From assembly GCA_002381695.1 (NCBI GenBank), contig DFXM01000025.1:933-53938 (forward strand): DNA of 53,006 bases. Reading direction: 5' to 3'. The stretch comes from Clostridium sp. UBA4108. Lineage in GTDB: Bacteria; Bacillota; Clostridia; Clostridiales; Clostridiaceae. Made by a program: the position numbers and the translations under genes. Positions within the stretch are counted from its first letter, which is position 1. Every line of letters starts with the position of its first letter. The notes beneath the pieces were generated by a model. The model did not search any database. It saw nothing but the letters and a program-made list of their open reading frames with translations, and was not told the DNA's origin. This document shows, one piece after another, positions 43,587-52,053 of the stretch.

Positions 43587-46500
43587 TTATGAATTTAATA
43601 GTTTATTTTTTAATAGTTTAAATTCGTCCTCTGTAATGGCTCTTAAGTCTAATAGATTTTTTAATTTAAGTAGCTCATCTGCGATATCAAAGTTATATGG
43701 GGCATTGTTATCGTTACTACTATTATTTTCAAAGGATGTTTCATGTGCTTTATCTTTTTCAACCACATAAGAATTCTTCTTTAAAAACTCTTCTTTGCTT
43801 AGCATTATATCTCTAGGAGTTATAATATTTATTTCCTTTGGAGAAAGCTTTTCATCATATACCCTTACACTTTGAACTCTTATTAATTTATCTAAGTAGT
43901 TTTTTATCATCAAGCTATTTTTTAAACTTAAATTCTTATTTTCAAATAGTTCATTTATTGCTTTGTTTAATAAGTGCTCGTCATCTTTATTGATAAGGAA
44001 ACCCTTGTTCTTCAATAAATGTAGTGCTATTTGGAATAATTCTTCCTCAGTATAATCTTCGAAATCAAGCCATTGAGGGAATCTATGATTAAGAGAAGGA
44101 TTAGCTAACACTAATTTCTTTATACTCTCTTTTTCTCCAGATAAAACTATAATTATTTTATTCTTATTTTTATCAATGAATTTTATTAATGCAGCAACTA
44201 TCTCTCTATGATTCTTTTCCATAAGAATTAAGTGAGCTTTATCAATGAATAAGACTTTGCCTAAGAATTTATTAAATATATCCTCTAGTTTCACGCCATT
44301 ATTAATCATTGAAATAATTTCAGTATTATCTATTTCTACTATGCTTTTGGCTTTGACTATTCCCATACAATAGTACATTTCAGATAATATATCCAATACA
44401 ATCTTTTTACCAGTTCCGATTTCTCCAGTAAAAATTATATTCATGTACTTATTTATATCAGTACGTATTCCAAGCTTCTCTCTCTTTTCTTTAGCTTTTA
44501 TTAACTTGTATTGATTCCTTAAAAATTCCTTTGATTTTTCACTACTTATTAAAGATTTCAAGCTATTTTCTAAATCAAAGTTATTATCATATTCAGAAAC
44601 ATTTATTTTTTCTATATCCTTAGTGGTTATTAAATTCATTTCATAAACACTAATATCTTCTTCAGCTATTCGTATACTCTGGTTTCTAATTAGTGTTTCT
44701 ACATAATTTCTTACCATCCTACCGTTACCGGATTGTGAATCTGAGCTTTCATAAATATCTATAAAGCTCTTTTTTATGGCTATATGGGCATTTCTAGATA
44801 ATTTAAAGCCCTTTGACTCTATTAATTTTAGGGCCATTTCGCAAAGCTCATTAGGATTGTAGTCTTCAAAATTAGTCCAAAGAGGGAACCGAGATCTCAA
44901 ACCAATATTAACATCAAAGAAGTCTTCCATTTCCTTATCATATCCGGCAAGGATAACTATTACTTCCTTTGAGTAATCTTCAATCAGCTTAAGAAGAGTC
45001 TCTATAGCTTCTATACCTATAGAATCATTCGCAAGGGTATAAGCTTCATCTATAAATAAAATTCCACCTATAGCTTCTTTAAACTTCTCCTCTGTTTTCT
45101 TTGAAGTTTCGCCAGGTACTTCTGAAACAAAACTAGACCTATCCGTTTCCACTAATTGTCCAATCTTTAAAAGTCCCATACTATTCAGCATTTCAGCTAC
45201 TAATCTTGCTATACTTGTTTTACCAGTACCTGGATTTCCTGCGAAAACCATATTTAAATTCTGATCTATTTTAGTATTAACTCCTGCTGATTTTCTTTTT
45301 TCTTGAGCAGCAATTAATTTATATTGACTTCTTAAAAGCTTTTTAACTTCTTCAAGGCCTATTATCTCACTTAGCTTTTCTTCTAAATCAAATTTAGAAT
45401 TAACTTTAAAATTGAAGTTATCTCTCTCTAATAAATCAATTTGCTTATCACCATCAGTTAAATACTTTTTAGAAGCATCCATTATGGCATTTTCAACTAT
45501 ATTTCTTACAAATCTAGCATTACCTAAATCATTTTTACCAGCAATTTGATTTCTTGTGAATAAGTCAATTAACCCCTCTTTTACATTGCTAGCTATTCTA
45601 TATCCTTTAGATTTTGCAATATTAATAGCAATTTCATACATCTCCACTGGATTATAATCTTCAAAGTGTATAAAGTTAGGGAATCTAGATTTAAGTCCAG
45701 GATTAAAACTTAGGAATCTTTTCATGTCATTTTCATAACCTGCTAATATAACCACTAAATTATCCCTATTATCTTCTATTCCTTTTAATAATGCATCTAC
45801 TATTTCCTTACCAATTTTATCATCTTCACTCTCGCACAATGAGTAGGCTTCATCTATAAATAATAATCCTCCTAGTGCAGATTCTATAATATCATTAGTT
45901 CTCTTAGCAGTATCATTTGTATTTTCGGAAACAAAATCAGCCTTACTAACCTCTCTAAATATTCCCTTAGATAAAACACCTAGAGCATTCAAATATTCAA
46001 AGGTAACTCTAGCTGCATTAGTTTTACCTGTACCTGCATTACCAGCAAAAATCATATTAAGAGATACATTTGATGTCTGCAACCCAAGTCTTTGTCTTAT
46101 TTTTTGAACCTTGAAATTATTTTGCACATTTGTCATAAAGTCCTTTAACTCCGTCATACCAATTATAGAATCTAACTTATACTTTGCTTCTTCAAGAGTT
46201 GGAGTTGAATAGTTACTTAAATTAAATATTCCATTATCTGTTTTACAATAAATTTCATCATTTTCTACATATAATAAAATTTTATCCTCAGCTTCAATGC
46301 TTTCTTCTCTTAGTAAATTTTTTACTGGTTTATAGATTTTATATGAAACATACTCTGCAATTCCAAAGCTACTATCATGTTTATAACTTTCTTGTAAAAA
46401 TTTACATAACCCAAAATCTTCATGTATTTCATTATTTTCTTTTATATCTATCAACACATTTACGTTTAAATTAGCCTCTATATTTTTAATAGTGTCTAAG

Positions 46501-47150
46501 AGCTCTTTCCTTACCACTATATTTCTTTCACGCTTATTTAATCTTCTTGTATGTAAGGTAATATCAACCTTATCTAAAAAAGGTTCATTAAACAACTCTG
46601 ATATATCAAAAGCTTTTTTATTAGAAGTAAATATAAAAAATTTATTATGACAAATAAACTGGCTTATTTTATTAGTGTCATTATTATTAGCTTCCACTAA
46701 GAATTTGTTCTTAATCACATAATTCTCATCTAAGGCTAAACAGGTATTAGGATATACATTAGATAGTACTTTTAATATGCTTTCACTAGCCTTATCCACA
46801 TTTTTAAATAGCAGGCATTTTGATGAAGTATTAAGTTTTTCATATAAGTCTGTCAAAAATGCATTATAACCTAGATTAAAATTATAAGAGGCTAAATTTA
46901 TTTCATCAACCTGACTATTATCTATTAAATCAACCTTCTTTAGATTTTCAAAAAGTAATCTGATACTAGTTTTTTTAGCTGTATCCTTTTCCCCTACTAA
47001 AAATAATATTCCTTTTTTATCTTGTGAAATCTTTTCTTGGAAATAATTACATAATTTATTCAAGAAATCTGCTTGTCCTATTAACTCCTTATTTAATCTT
47101 TTTTCTATATATGAAAATTTATCTATTATATCATTAAATTTATTATCCAT
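43587..47150 (-). CDS. Giant CbxX/CfqX-type AAA+ protein with four modules and SHOCT tail
   Basis: 1187 residues. Two central modules are canonical CbxX/SpoVK-type AAA+: Walker A GNAGTGKT (about 369-378) with Walker B LFIDEAYSL, and GNPGTGKT (about 634-643) with LFIDEAYTL, each followed by sensor-1 ILAGY and an arginine-finger region SRFP. The N-terminal module has a degenerate P-loop (LVGEKDTAKKT, about 51-62). The third CbxX copy (about 900-1140) has GEIGTGKK and LFIDKAH, so ATP hydrolysis is doubtful. The last ~33 residues form a SHOCT-like domain (LKNLLDLRAITEDEFKLLKNKLL). It is probably a remodelling motor assembled from fused subunits. Target unknown. GGGGTG ribosome site; transcribed alone. 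Confidence 0.88.
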   Translation of the reverse strand: MDNKFNDIIDKFSYIEKRLNKELIGQADFLNKLCNYFQEKISQDKKGILFLVGEKDTAKKTSIRLLFENLKKVDLIDNSQVDEINLASYNFNLGYNAFLTDLYEKLNTSSKCLLFKNVDKASESILKVLSNVYPNTCLALDENYVIKNKFLVEANNNDTNKISQFICHNKFFIFTSNKKAFDISELFNEPFLDKVDITLHTRRLNKRERNIVVRKELLDTIKNIEANLNVNVLIDIKENNEIHEDFGLCKFLQESYKHDSSFGIAEYVSYKIYKPVKNLLREESIEAEDKILLYVENDEIYCKTDNGIFNLSNYSTPTLEEAKYKLDSIIGMTELKDFMTNVQNNFKVQKIRQRLGLQTSNVSLNMIFAGNAGTGKTNAARVTFEYLNALGVLSKGIFREVSKADFVSENTNDTAKRTNDIIESALGGLLFIDEAYSLCESEDDKIGKEIVDALLKGIEDNRDNLVVILAGYENDMKRFLSFNPGLKSRFPNFIHFEDYNPVEMYEIAINIAKSKGYRIASNVKEGLIDLFTRNQIAGKNDLGNARFVRNIVENAIMDASKKYLTDGDKQIDLLERDNFNFKVNSKFDLEEKLSEIIGLEEVKKLLRSQYKLIAAQEKRKSAGVNTKIDQNLNMVFAGNPGTGKTSIARLVAEMLNSMGLLKIGQLVETDRSSFVSEVPGETSKKTEEKFKEAIGGILFIDEAYTLANDSIGIEAIETLLKLIEDYSKEVIVILAGYDKEMEDFFDVNIGLRSRFPLWTNFEDYNPNELCEMALKLIESKGFKLSRNAHIAIKKSFIDIYESSDSQSGNGRMVRNYVETLIRNQSIRIAEEDISVYEMNLITTKDIEKINVSEYDNNFDLENSLKSLISSEKSKEFLRNQYKLIKAKEKREKLGIRTDINKYMNIIFTGEIGTGKKIVLDILSEMYYCMGIVKAKSIVEIDNTEIISMINNGVKLEDIFNKFLGKVLFIDKAHLILMEKNHREIVAALIKFIDKNKNKIIIVLSGEKESIKKLVLANPSLNHRFPQWLDFEDYTEEELFQIALHLLKNKGFLINKDDEHLLNKAINELFENKNLSLKNSLMIKNYLDKLIRVQSVRVYDEKLSPKEINIITPRDIMLSKEEFLKKNSYVVEKDKAHETSFENNSSNDNNAPYNFDIADELLKLKNLLDLRAITEDEFKLLKNKLLNS

Positions 47151-47451
47151 AGTAAATCACCCCTTTAAAGTTTCTCATTAGTTATCTATTTCTTAGATAA
47201 TTATTATTTAATTATACTTTGTATATTATATTTTGTATATTATAGATTAGATTTATCTTTTATTCAATAGCTTTTCTTATTTGCGTAAAATTATTCTCAT
47301 TTAAGCATCTGAAGAAAAATAATTAGTCAGTCTACTTGTATATTAGACTATTTATTTTTTTGAACATGCCTTATCTTAGAAGAAAGTAAAAGAGAAGCAA
47401 CAGTTATATTTCTTGTGCTTCTCCACAATCTAAAGTATCTAATTCTAATTT
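47151..47451. other. Gap upstream of the AAA+ gene
   Basis: About 300 bases without a gene. It contains the terminator of the DUF3783 gene at 47392-47423 and must contain the AAA+ promoter. A direct TTTGTATATTATA-like repeat near 47220-47240 could supply -10 elements, but no clear -35 was found. Confidence 0.4.
47392..47423 (-). terminator. Terminator after the DUF3783 gene
   Basis: GAGAAGCA (47392-47399) pairs with 47416-47423, and TTTTACTTTC follows on the minus strand. Confidence 0.7.
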
Positions 47452-47832
47452 TTAAATATGTTTTGCTTCCTTACCTTCTTTATCAGCTTTTCGCTCTTCT
47501 ACGAAGTTTTGAAGAACGCGAGTTAAAGTCCACTCCTTAGAAGTTTCAGTGACAACACCCTTCAGAGTAGGAGGTATTCGCATCTTTTTCATATTATCTA
47601 TAAAGGTACTTACTTTAATAGGAGGAATATCATTAAAAATAATAGCTCTATCCTTAATTTCAATGACACAATCTTCAAGTAAATTTCCTTCTAAGACATC
47701 TTTTATTAAGCTATCTCCATTTCTCCATGTAACTACAATTTGATCCTTTAGTCCCATCATGGTGCCATAGGCTTTTATTAGCTTTAACTCTTTATCTTTA
47801 AAATTGCATAAAATCATGCATGGTCTTTCCAT
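47452..47832 (-). CDS. DUF3783-type small protein
   Basis: 126 residues. The pattern MILCNFKDKELKLIKAYG then IVVTWRNGDSLIKDVLEG fits DUF3783, a small family of unknown function common in Clostridia. A charged C-terminal tail ends KEGKEAKHI. The ATG at 47832 is chosen for AAAGGAGA seven bases upstream. It lies 22 bases after the ArsC/Spx-like gene, so the two are probably an operon. Confidence 0.65.
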   Translation of the reverse strand: MERPCMILCNFKDKELKLIKAYGTMMGLKDQIVVTWRNGDSLIKDVLEGNLLEDCVIEIKDRAIIFNDIPPIKVSTFIDNMKKMRIPPTLKGVVTETSKEWTLTRVLQNFVEERKADKEGKEAKHI

Positions 47833-47854
47833 ACTATGTTCTCCTTTACTTTGT

Positions 47855-48208
47855 CTATAGTATACATTTATATTCTTCTTCTTTAAAACCCACAAGAACC
47901 TTATCATCCTTAATTAAAATAGGTCTTTTTACTAACATTCCATTAGTAGATAAAAGTTCTGCAGCTTCCTCTTTACTTATATCTTTAACCACATCCTTAA
48001 GGTTCATCTCTTTATAAAGTTTACCAGAAGTATTAAAAAATTTTTTTGTCTCTAATCCACTCATATCCATCCATTTTAAAAGCTCTTCTTTTGTAGGATT
48101 TGCATCAACAATGTGTCTATCTTGAAATTCAACACCATTATCTTTTAAAAATTTATTTGCCCTTTTACATGTTGTACATTTTGGATATTCTATAAAAATA
48201 GTGTCCAT
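47855..48208 (-). CDS. ArsC/Spx family thioredoxin-fold protein
   Basis: 117 residues. EYPKCTTCKRANKFL carries a CxxC redox pair at the start of the fold, followed by RHIVDANPTKEELLKWM, FFNTSGKLYKEM and KRPILIKDDKVLVGF, the ArsC/Spx/YusI landmarks. It could be a thiol reductase or an RNA-polymerase-binding Spx-like regulator; the RPI motif favours the YusI/ArsC-like type. AAGGAG precedes the ATG at 48208. First gene of a pair with DUF3783. Confidence 0.85.
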   Translation of the reverse strand: MDTIFIEYPKCTTCKRANKFLKDNGVEFQDRHIVDANPTKEELLKWMDMSGLETKKFFNTSGKLYKEMNLKDVVKDISKEEAAELLSTNGMLVKRPILIKDDKVLVGFKEEEYKCIL

Positions 48209-48368
48209 AAAACACACTCCTTATTAATTAATAATCATTATTATCTATAATAGCACATAATTAACTATTATCCAAGACTATTTATGGAACATATAAGAAA
48301 AATTCAACAGTTTAGTTTATCTTAATATCTCTTTATTTTCCATAATTATTATTTTCAATCAGATGTAT

Positions 48369-49172
48369 TTACACTAATACATCTATTTTTCTCTTATTTA
48401 AACGATGTTCTTGTAATTTTTCATACCTGTTACTTCTAGTAAAGGTTCCCCATTCTTTGCCAAGAGCCATGGACAACATGGTATCACCACCAGTTTTAGC
48501 CACTGAAGCATCCCCAGTATCTACATCAGAAATAAATGTAGCTTGAGTTACTGATTGGTGTATGTCTCTTACTTCAGCCTTTGATTTACAGGCTCTAAGT
48601 TTTCTTTCGAACTCATCACGTTTTTCTTTTATTTTTAAAGCTTTTTTATATAGTTCTGGACTTTTAACTCTCAAATACTCAATATCCATAGGTGATAGCT
48701 TTTCACCTTGATTAAGTCTACCGATTATACCAGATAATCTATAATCTGGCTGCTTTTTTTCATTGTCCTTTAGTTTTACTCTATCTACTAAAAGTTGAAC
48801 TGGATTTTGATTTGTTTTTCTTAAGTGTTCAAGTTCTTCTGGTGATAGCTTCTTATTCGAGTTCATCTTACTAAGTATTATGGACATTTTACAATCTGAT
48901 TCAAATTTTTCATTAGATTTATCAACAATATTTTGAAGCAGTTCTTCATTAGTTATTATATTACTATTGTATCCATCTGCTAAGTATCTTAAATCATCCT
49001 CTGATAATGCCTCTCCTTGATTAAGTTTTTCAATTATTTTGGTTGTTTTATCTGAGGATGAGGCTGCTTGCGTACTTTTTTCATTTATATTAGCTTTCTG
49101 ATGATTATCTTTAGTTCGGTGCATATTTTGATCTCTTGTATAAGTAGCTGTATTTTTTATATTTGATATCAT
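48369..49172 (-). CDS. Unknown protein with three LSxxDLxYL repeats
   Basis: 267 residues, with a polar, disordered-looking N-terminus (about 1-45, S/T/K/N-rich). Three repeats of about 25 residues follow: IIEKLNQGEALSEDDLRYL, ILSKMNSNKKLSPEELEHL and IIGRLNQGEKLSPMDIEYL. A charged coiled-coil stretch and a C-terminal tail complete it. No enzyme motif or signal peptide. It looks like a cytoplasmic structural or adaptor protein; the family is not recognised. The ATG at 49172 follows GAGGTG. Monocistronic and divergent from yugP. Confidence 0.7.
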   Translation of the reverse strand: MISNIKNTATYTRDQNMHRTKDNHQKANINEKSTQAASSSDKTTKIIEKLNQGEALSEDDLRYLADGYNSNIITNEELLQNIVDKSNEKFESDCKMSIILSKMNSNKKLSPEELEHLRKTNQNPVQLLVDRVKLKDNEKKQPDYRLSGIIGRLNQGEKLSPMDIEYLRVKSPELYKKALKIKEKRDEFERKLRACKSKAEVRDIHQSVTQATFISDVDTGDASVAKTGGDTMLSMALGKEWGTFTRSNRYEKLQEHRLNKRKIDVLV

Positions 49173-49267
49173 AAAATCCACCTCTCAATATACTATAGTT
49201 ATTTATCGGCTTACTTATAAAGAATCTTTAATTTGGAATAAATTTATAAAATGTTAATTTAATGTTT

Positions 49268-49336
49268 ATTGACCTTGCGGTCTGTTTTATGGTATTCTAT
49301 AAAAACAAACTGCACGGTCAATTTTTTAGCTTTTTT
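49268..49336 (+). promoter_or_regulatory. Terminator-like attenuator hairpin in the yugP leader
   Basis: Two 21-base arms (49268-49288 and 49302-49322) match at 18 of 21 positions and enclose a 13-base loop. TTTTTT and, after AGC, another TTTTTT follow. This is a textbook intrinsic terminator, yet it sits about 30 bases before the yugP ATG, with no plus-strand gene upstream. It is therefore likely to act on yugP's own leader. Alternatively its TTGACC/TATTCT could serve as a promoter. Confidence 0.65.
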
Positions 49337-49363
49337 AAATTAATAAGAGTAGGAGGGGTTTAT

Positions 49364-50059
49364 ATGCCTTATTTTAGACCATATTTTGATCCAACAATGA
49401 TTATACTTTTACCAGCATTGATAATCTCATTCTGGGCACAGTATAAAATTCAAAGTAGTTATGCAACTTATTCAAGGGTATATAGTAGAAATGGATATAC
49501 TGGTGCACAAGTAGCAAGAATGATTTTAGATAGTTATGGACTTTTTGATATACCAGTAGTGATTACATCTGGGAACCTTAGTGACCATTATGACCCAGTT
49601 AAAAGAGTGGTGAAATTATCTAATGATGTATATAATGGCACATCATTAGCGTCTATAGGGGTAGCTGCTCATGAAATTGGTCATGCAATACAACATAAGG
49701 AAGGATATGCTCCTCTAAAAATAAGAGGGTCTCTTGTACCCATAGTAAATATAGGGACTAAAGCATCCTGGATATTATTTTTTATAGGAATTATTATGTC
49801 TAATGCCTTATTTATAAATTTAGGAATAATTTTCTTTTCAACCGCTGTACTTTTCCAATTAGTAACACTACCAGTGGAGTTTAATGCATCTAATAGAGCT
49901 ATAGCTATACTTGGTTCAAGAAATATATTATATGAAGATGAACTAAAAGGTGCTAAGAAGGTTCTAGGTGCTGCAGCTCTTACCTATATAGCGGCGGCGA
50001 TAACAGCTATTGCTCAGCTTTTAAGGTTAATAGCAATAAAAAACAGAAATGATGGATAG
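49364..50059 (+). CDS. yugP: YugP-type neutral zinc metallopeptidase
   Basis: 231 residues. An N-terminal membrane anchor follows the start, and the zinc-binding motif HEIGH appears in VAAHEIGHAIQHKEGY (about residue 105). Two or three more membrane segments and a conserved PVEFNASNRA segment follow. It is probably a membrane-embedded protease; the substrate is unknown. The ATG at 49364 follows GGAGGGG at five bases, and the ORF extension upstream would run through the attenuator. It is preceded by a strong hairpin with a T-run, so expression may be conditional. Confidence 0.92.
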   Translation: MPYFRPYFDPTMIILLPALIISFWAQYKIQSSYATYSRVYSRNGYTGAQVARMILDSYGLFDIPVVITSGNLSDHYDPVKRVVKLSNDVYNGTSLASIGVAAHEIGHAIQHKEGYAPLKIRGSLVPIVNIGTKASWILFFIGIIMSNALFINLGIIFFSTAVLFQLVTLPVEFNASNRAIAILGSRNILYEDELKGAKKVLGAAALTYIAAAITAIAQLLRLIAIKNRNDG

Positions 50060-50103
50060 AATTATATAATCAAATAGAAGTAATAAAGGTGTAAAAAGCA
50101 ATG

Positions 50104-50142
50104 GTTAGTGTAAAGGGTTCTAAGATATCACTTTACACTAAC
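50104..50142. terminator. Stem-loop after yugP
   Basis: GTTAGTGTAAAG (50104-50115) pairs perfectly with 50131-50142 around a 15-base loop. No strong T-run follows, so it may be a weak terminator or RNA stabiliser. Confidence 0.5.
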
Positions 50143-50169
50143 TAATAATACTATTGTCAAAGGTTGTAT

Positions 50170-50280
50170 TTATTTTTCTTGAATAATTATTATATTGCTT
50201 ATAACTTCCTCTACGGCAAAAGATTTTGCTAATGCTAGTGCATTTGGGAAATCTACAACTAAAAGTGCTATATTATCCAT
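50170..50280 (-). CDS. Possible 36-residue ORF directly downstream of murE
   Basis: A frame on the minus strand starts at ATG 50280, two bases after the murE stop, and ends at 50170. It encodes MDNIALLVVDFPNALALAKS followed by a short Ile-rich tail and QEK. There is only a weak ribosome site (AAAGATG). It could be a translationally coupled small protein or the decayed start of a lost gene; no family was recognised. Confidence 0.3.
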   Translation of the reverse strand: MDNIALLVVDFPNALALAKSFAVEEVISNIIIIQEK

Positions 50281-50282
50281 TT

Positions 50283-51764
50283 TTATATATCATCTTTATC
50301 AATTTTAAATTTCATAAAAAGCTCTTTTACCACTTCTCTGTCATCAAAGTATATTTCTTCTATTCCTATAATTTGATAAGTTTCATGCCCCTTTCCTGCT
50401 ATAACTAATAAATCTTCATCACCTAGCAGTTTCATCGCCTTTTCAATAGCATCTCTCCTATCAACAAACTTTTCATAAGGAGTTTTTGTAGCTTTTATTC
50501 CTTCTTCAATATGAGAAAGAATTATATTTGGATCCTCAGTTCTAGGATTATCCGAGGTGATTATACAATAATCTGAAAGAGCACTAGCTATTTTACCCAT
50601 GATTTTTCTTTTGCCAATGTCTCTATTTCCCCCACAGCCAAAAACAAGAATTATTTTTCCATTAGTTATTTCTTTTGCCACAGTTAGTAATTTTTCTAAG
50701 GAGTCTGGAGTATGTGCAAAATCTACTAGTACATTTTTATTTAAGTGGTTTTGAACCATCTCTAATCTACCTGGAACAGGTTTAATGTTAGTTATTAATT
50801 TTATTATTGTATCAATATCGATACCTAGACCATAGGTTGCTGCTATTGCAGCTAAAATGTTATAAACAGTAAATTTACCAGGAACATTGATTGATATTTC
50901 TCTACATATTTCTTTAAAGTTTACTTTAAAAGTTACTGAAGCGGAAGTCAGTCTTAACTCTGTAGCTTTAATATCCGCATCTTTTTCTATACCATAGGTT
51001 AATATTTTACATGTAGCTGTATTTATTATTTCATCAGCAATGTCATCATCTATATTTATAATACCTAGTTTACATTTATGAAATAGCTTCATTTTTTCAT
51101 TTTTATATACTTCCATGGTTCCATGCTCTTCAAGATGATCTTGTGATAAATTTGTAAATACACCGATATTAAAATCACAATAATCTACCCTATTTTTAGA
51201 TAATGCAGAAGATGTGACCTCCATTATTATATCTTCTCCACCATTAGTTATGATCTCTCTGAATGCAGCTTGGAGTTCTAAGGCTTCTGGAGTTGTTGGT
51301 GTTGTTTTATCTATAGTTATTTCTTTATCTTCAAATTTATAGCCTAAAGTACCTATTGTACCTACGCGTTTTCCATATGATTCTAACACATCTTTAATAT
51401 AATTTATCACTGTAGTCTTACCATTAGTTCCTGTTACGCCAATTAACTCTACTTCTTTAGATGGCTCTTTATAAAATAAATTAGCCATACTTGCTAGAAC
51501 TCTTTTAGTATTTTCAACCTTTATAAATGTAGTATTGTTGATATCTTCATAATTAATTTCATCTTCAAAAACTATGGCTATTGATCCATTTTTTATAGCT
51601 TCATGTAGGAAATCATGCCCATTCATTTTAGTTCCCCTTACACATACAAATAAAGAGTTAGCCTTAACTTTTCTAGAATCGTAGCTAACGCTATTAATAT
51701 CTATATCTAGATTACCTTTCAATAGATTATAGTCAGTATTTTTAAGTAAATTATGCAACTTCAT
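50283..51764 (-). CDS. murE: UDP-MurNAc-tripeptide synthetase MurE (meso-DAP type)
   Basis: 493 residues. It adds the third amino acid to UDP-MurNAc-L-Ala-D-Glu. ATP-binding GVTGTNGKTT, the MurNAc-binding region TTPEALELQ, HTPDSLEK and the specificity motif DNPRTEDP are intact. DNPR indicates meso-diaminopimelate, not lysine. The ATG at 51764 follows AAGGAGG at eight bases; the TTG just before it is in the same frame. It is not in a dcw cluster here, so it could be the only copy or a second one. Confidence 0.95.
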   Translation of the reverse strand: MKLHNLLKNTDYNLLKGNLDIDINSVSYDSRKVKANSLFVCVRGTKMNGHDFLHEAIKNGSIAIVFEDEINYEDINNTTFIKVENTKRVLASMANLFYKEPSKEVELIGVTGTNGKTTVINYIKDVLESYGKRVGTIGTLGYKFEDKEITIDKTTPTTPEALELQAAFREIITNGGEDIIMEVTSSALSKNRVDYCDFNIGVFTNLSQDHLEEHGTMEVYKNEKMKLFHKCKLGIINIDDDIADEIINTATCKILTYGIEKDADIKATELRLTSASVTFKVNFKEICREISINVPGKFTVYNILAAIAATYGLGIDIDTIIKLITNIKPVPGRLEMVQNHLNKNVLVDFAHTPDSLEKLLTVAKEITNGKIILVFGCGGNRDIGKRKIMGKIASALSDYCIITSDNPRTEDPNIILSHIEEGIKATKTPYEKFVDRRDAIEKAMKLLGDEDLLVIAGKGHETYQIIGIEEIYFDDREVVKELFMKFKIDKDDI

Positions 51765-51880
51765 CAATATTACCTCCTTGAATTCATATATTATGCTTTC
51801 ATTATATATAAATTTTTAGCAATAAATATTGTATTTGTTGCTTGATATATTGTAAAAAATGCTCTATGATTTGATTTATA

Positions 51881-52018
51881 TGCTTTGTTTTTACCAGTTG
51901 TTGATTTTAGAACTACATATTATTGCGAAGATCACTCTGTGTAAGTTCACCCATCTGGGTACAGGCAACTAAAGTTTGATGATAACATCAAACTAAGTTT
52001 ACACTTAAACCATTTGCA
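51881..52018. repeat. Interspersed repeat copy B with structured interior
   Basis: It begins TGCTTTGTTTTTACC and the core TTGTTGATTTTAGAACTACAT, then ATTATTGCGAAG, the block GTTCACCCATCTGGGTACAG with GCAACTA, a perfect hairpin (AGTTTGATG/CATCAAACT), AAGTTTACACTTAAA and CCATTTGCA. Interior order equals copy A but the hairpin bases differ while pairing is kept. GTGTAA at 51949-51954 can pair with TTACAC near 51999, closing the structure. It lies 36 bases upstream of the araC-like gene, so it may form part of its leader. Confidence 0.65.
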
Positions 52019-52053
52019 TGAAGATTATATTTTAAGAAAGGTTTCTATTTAAA

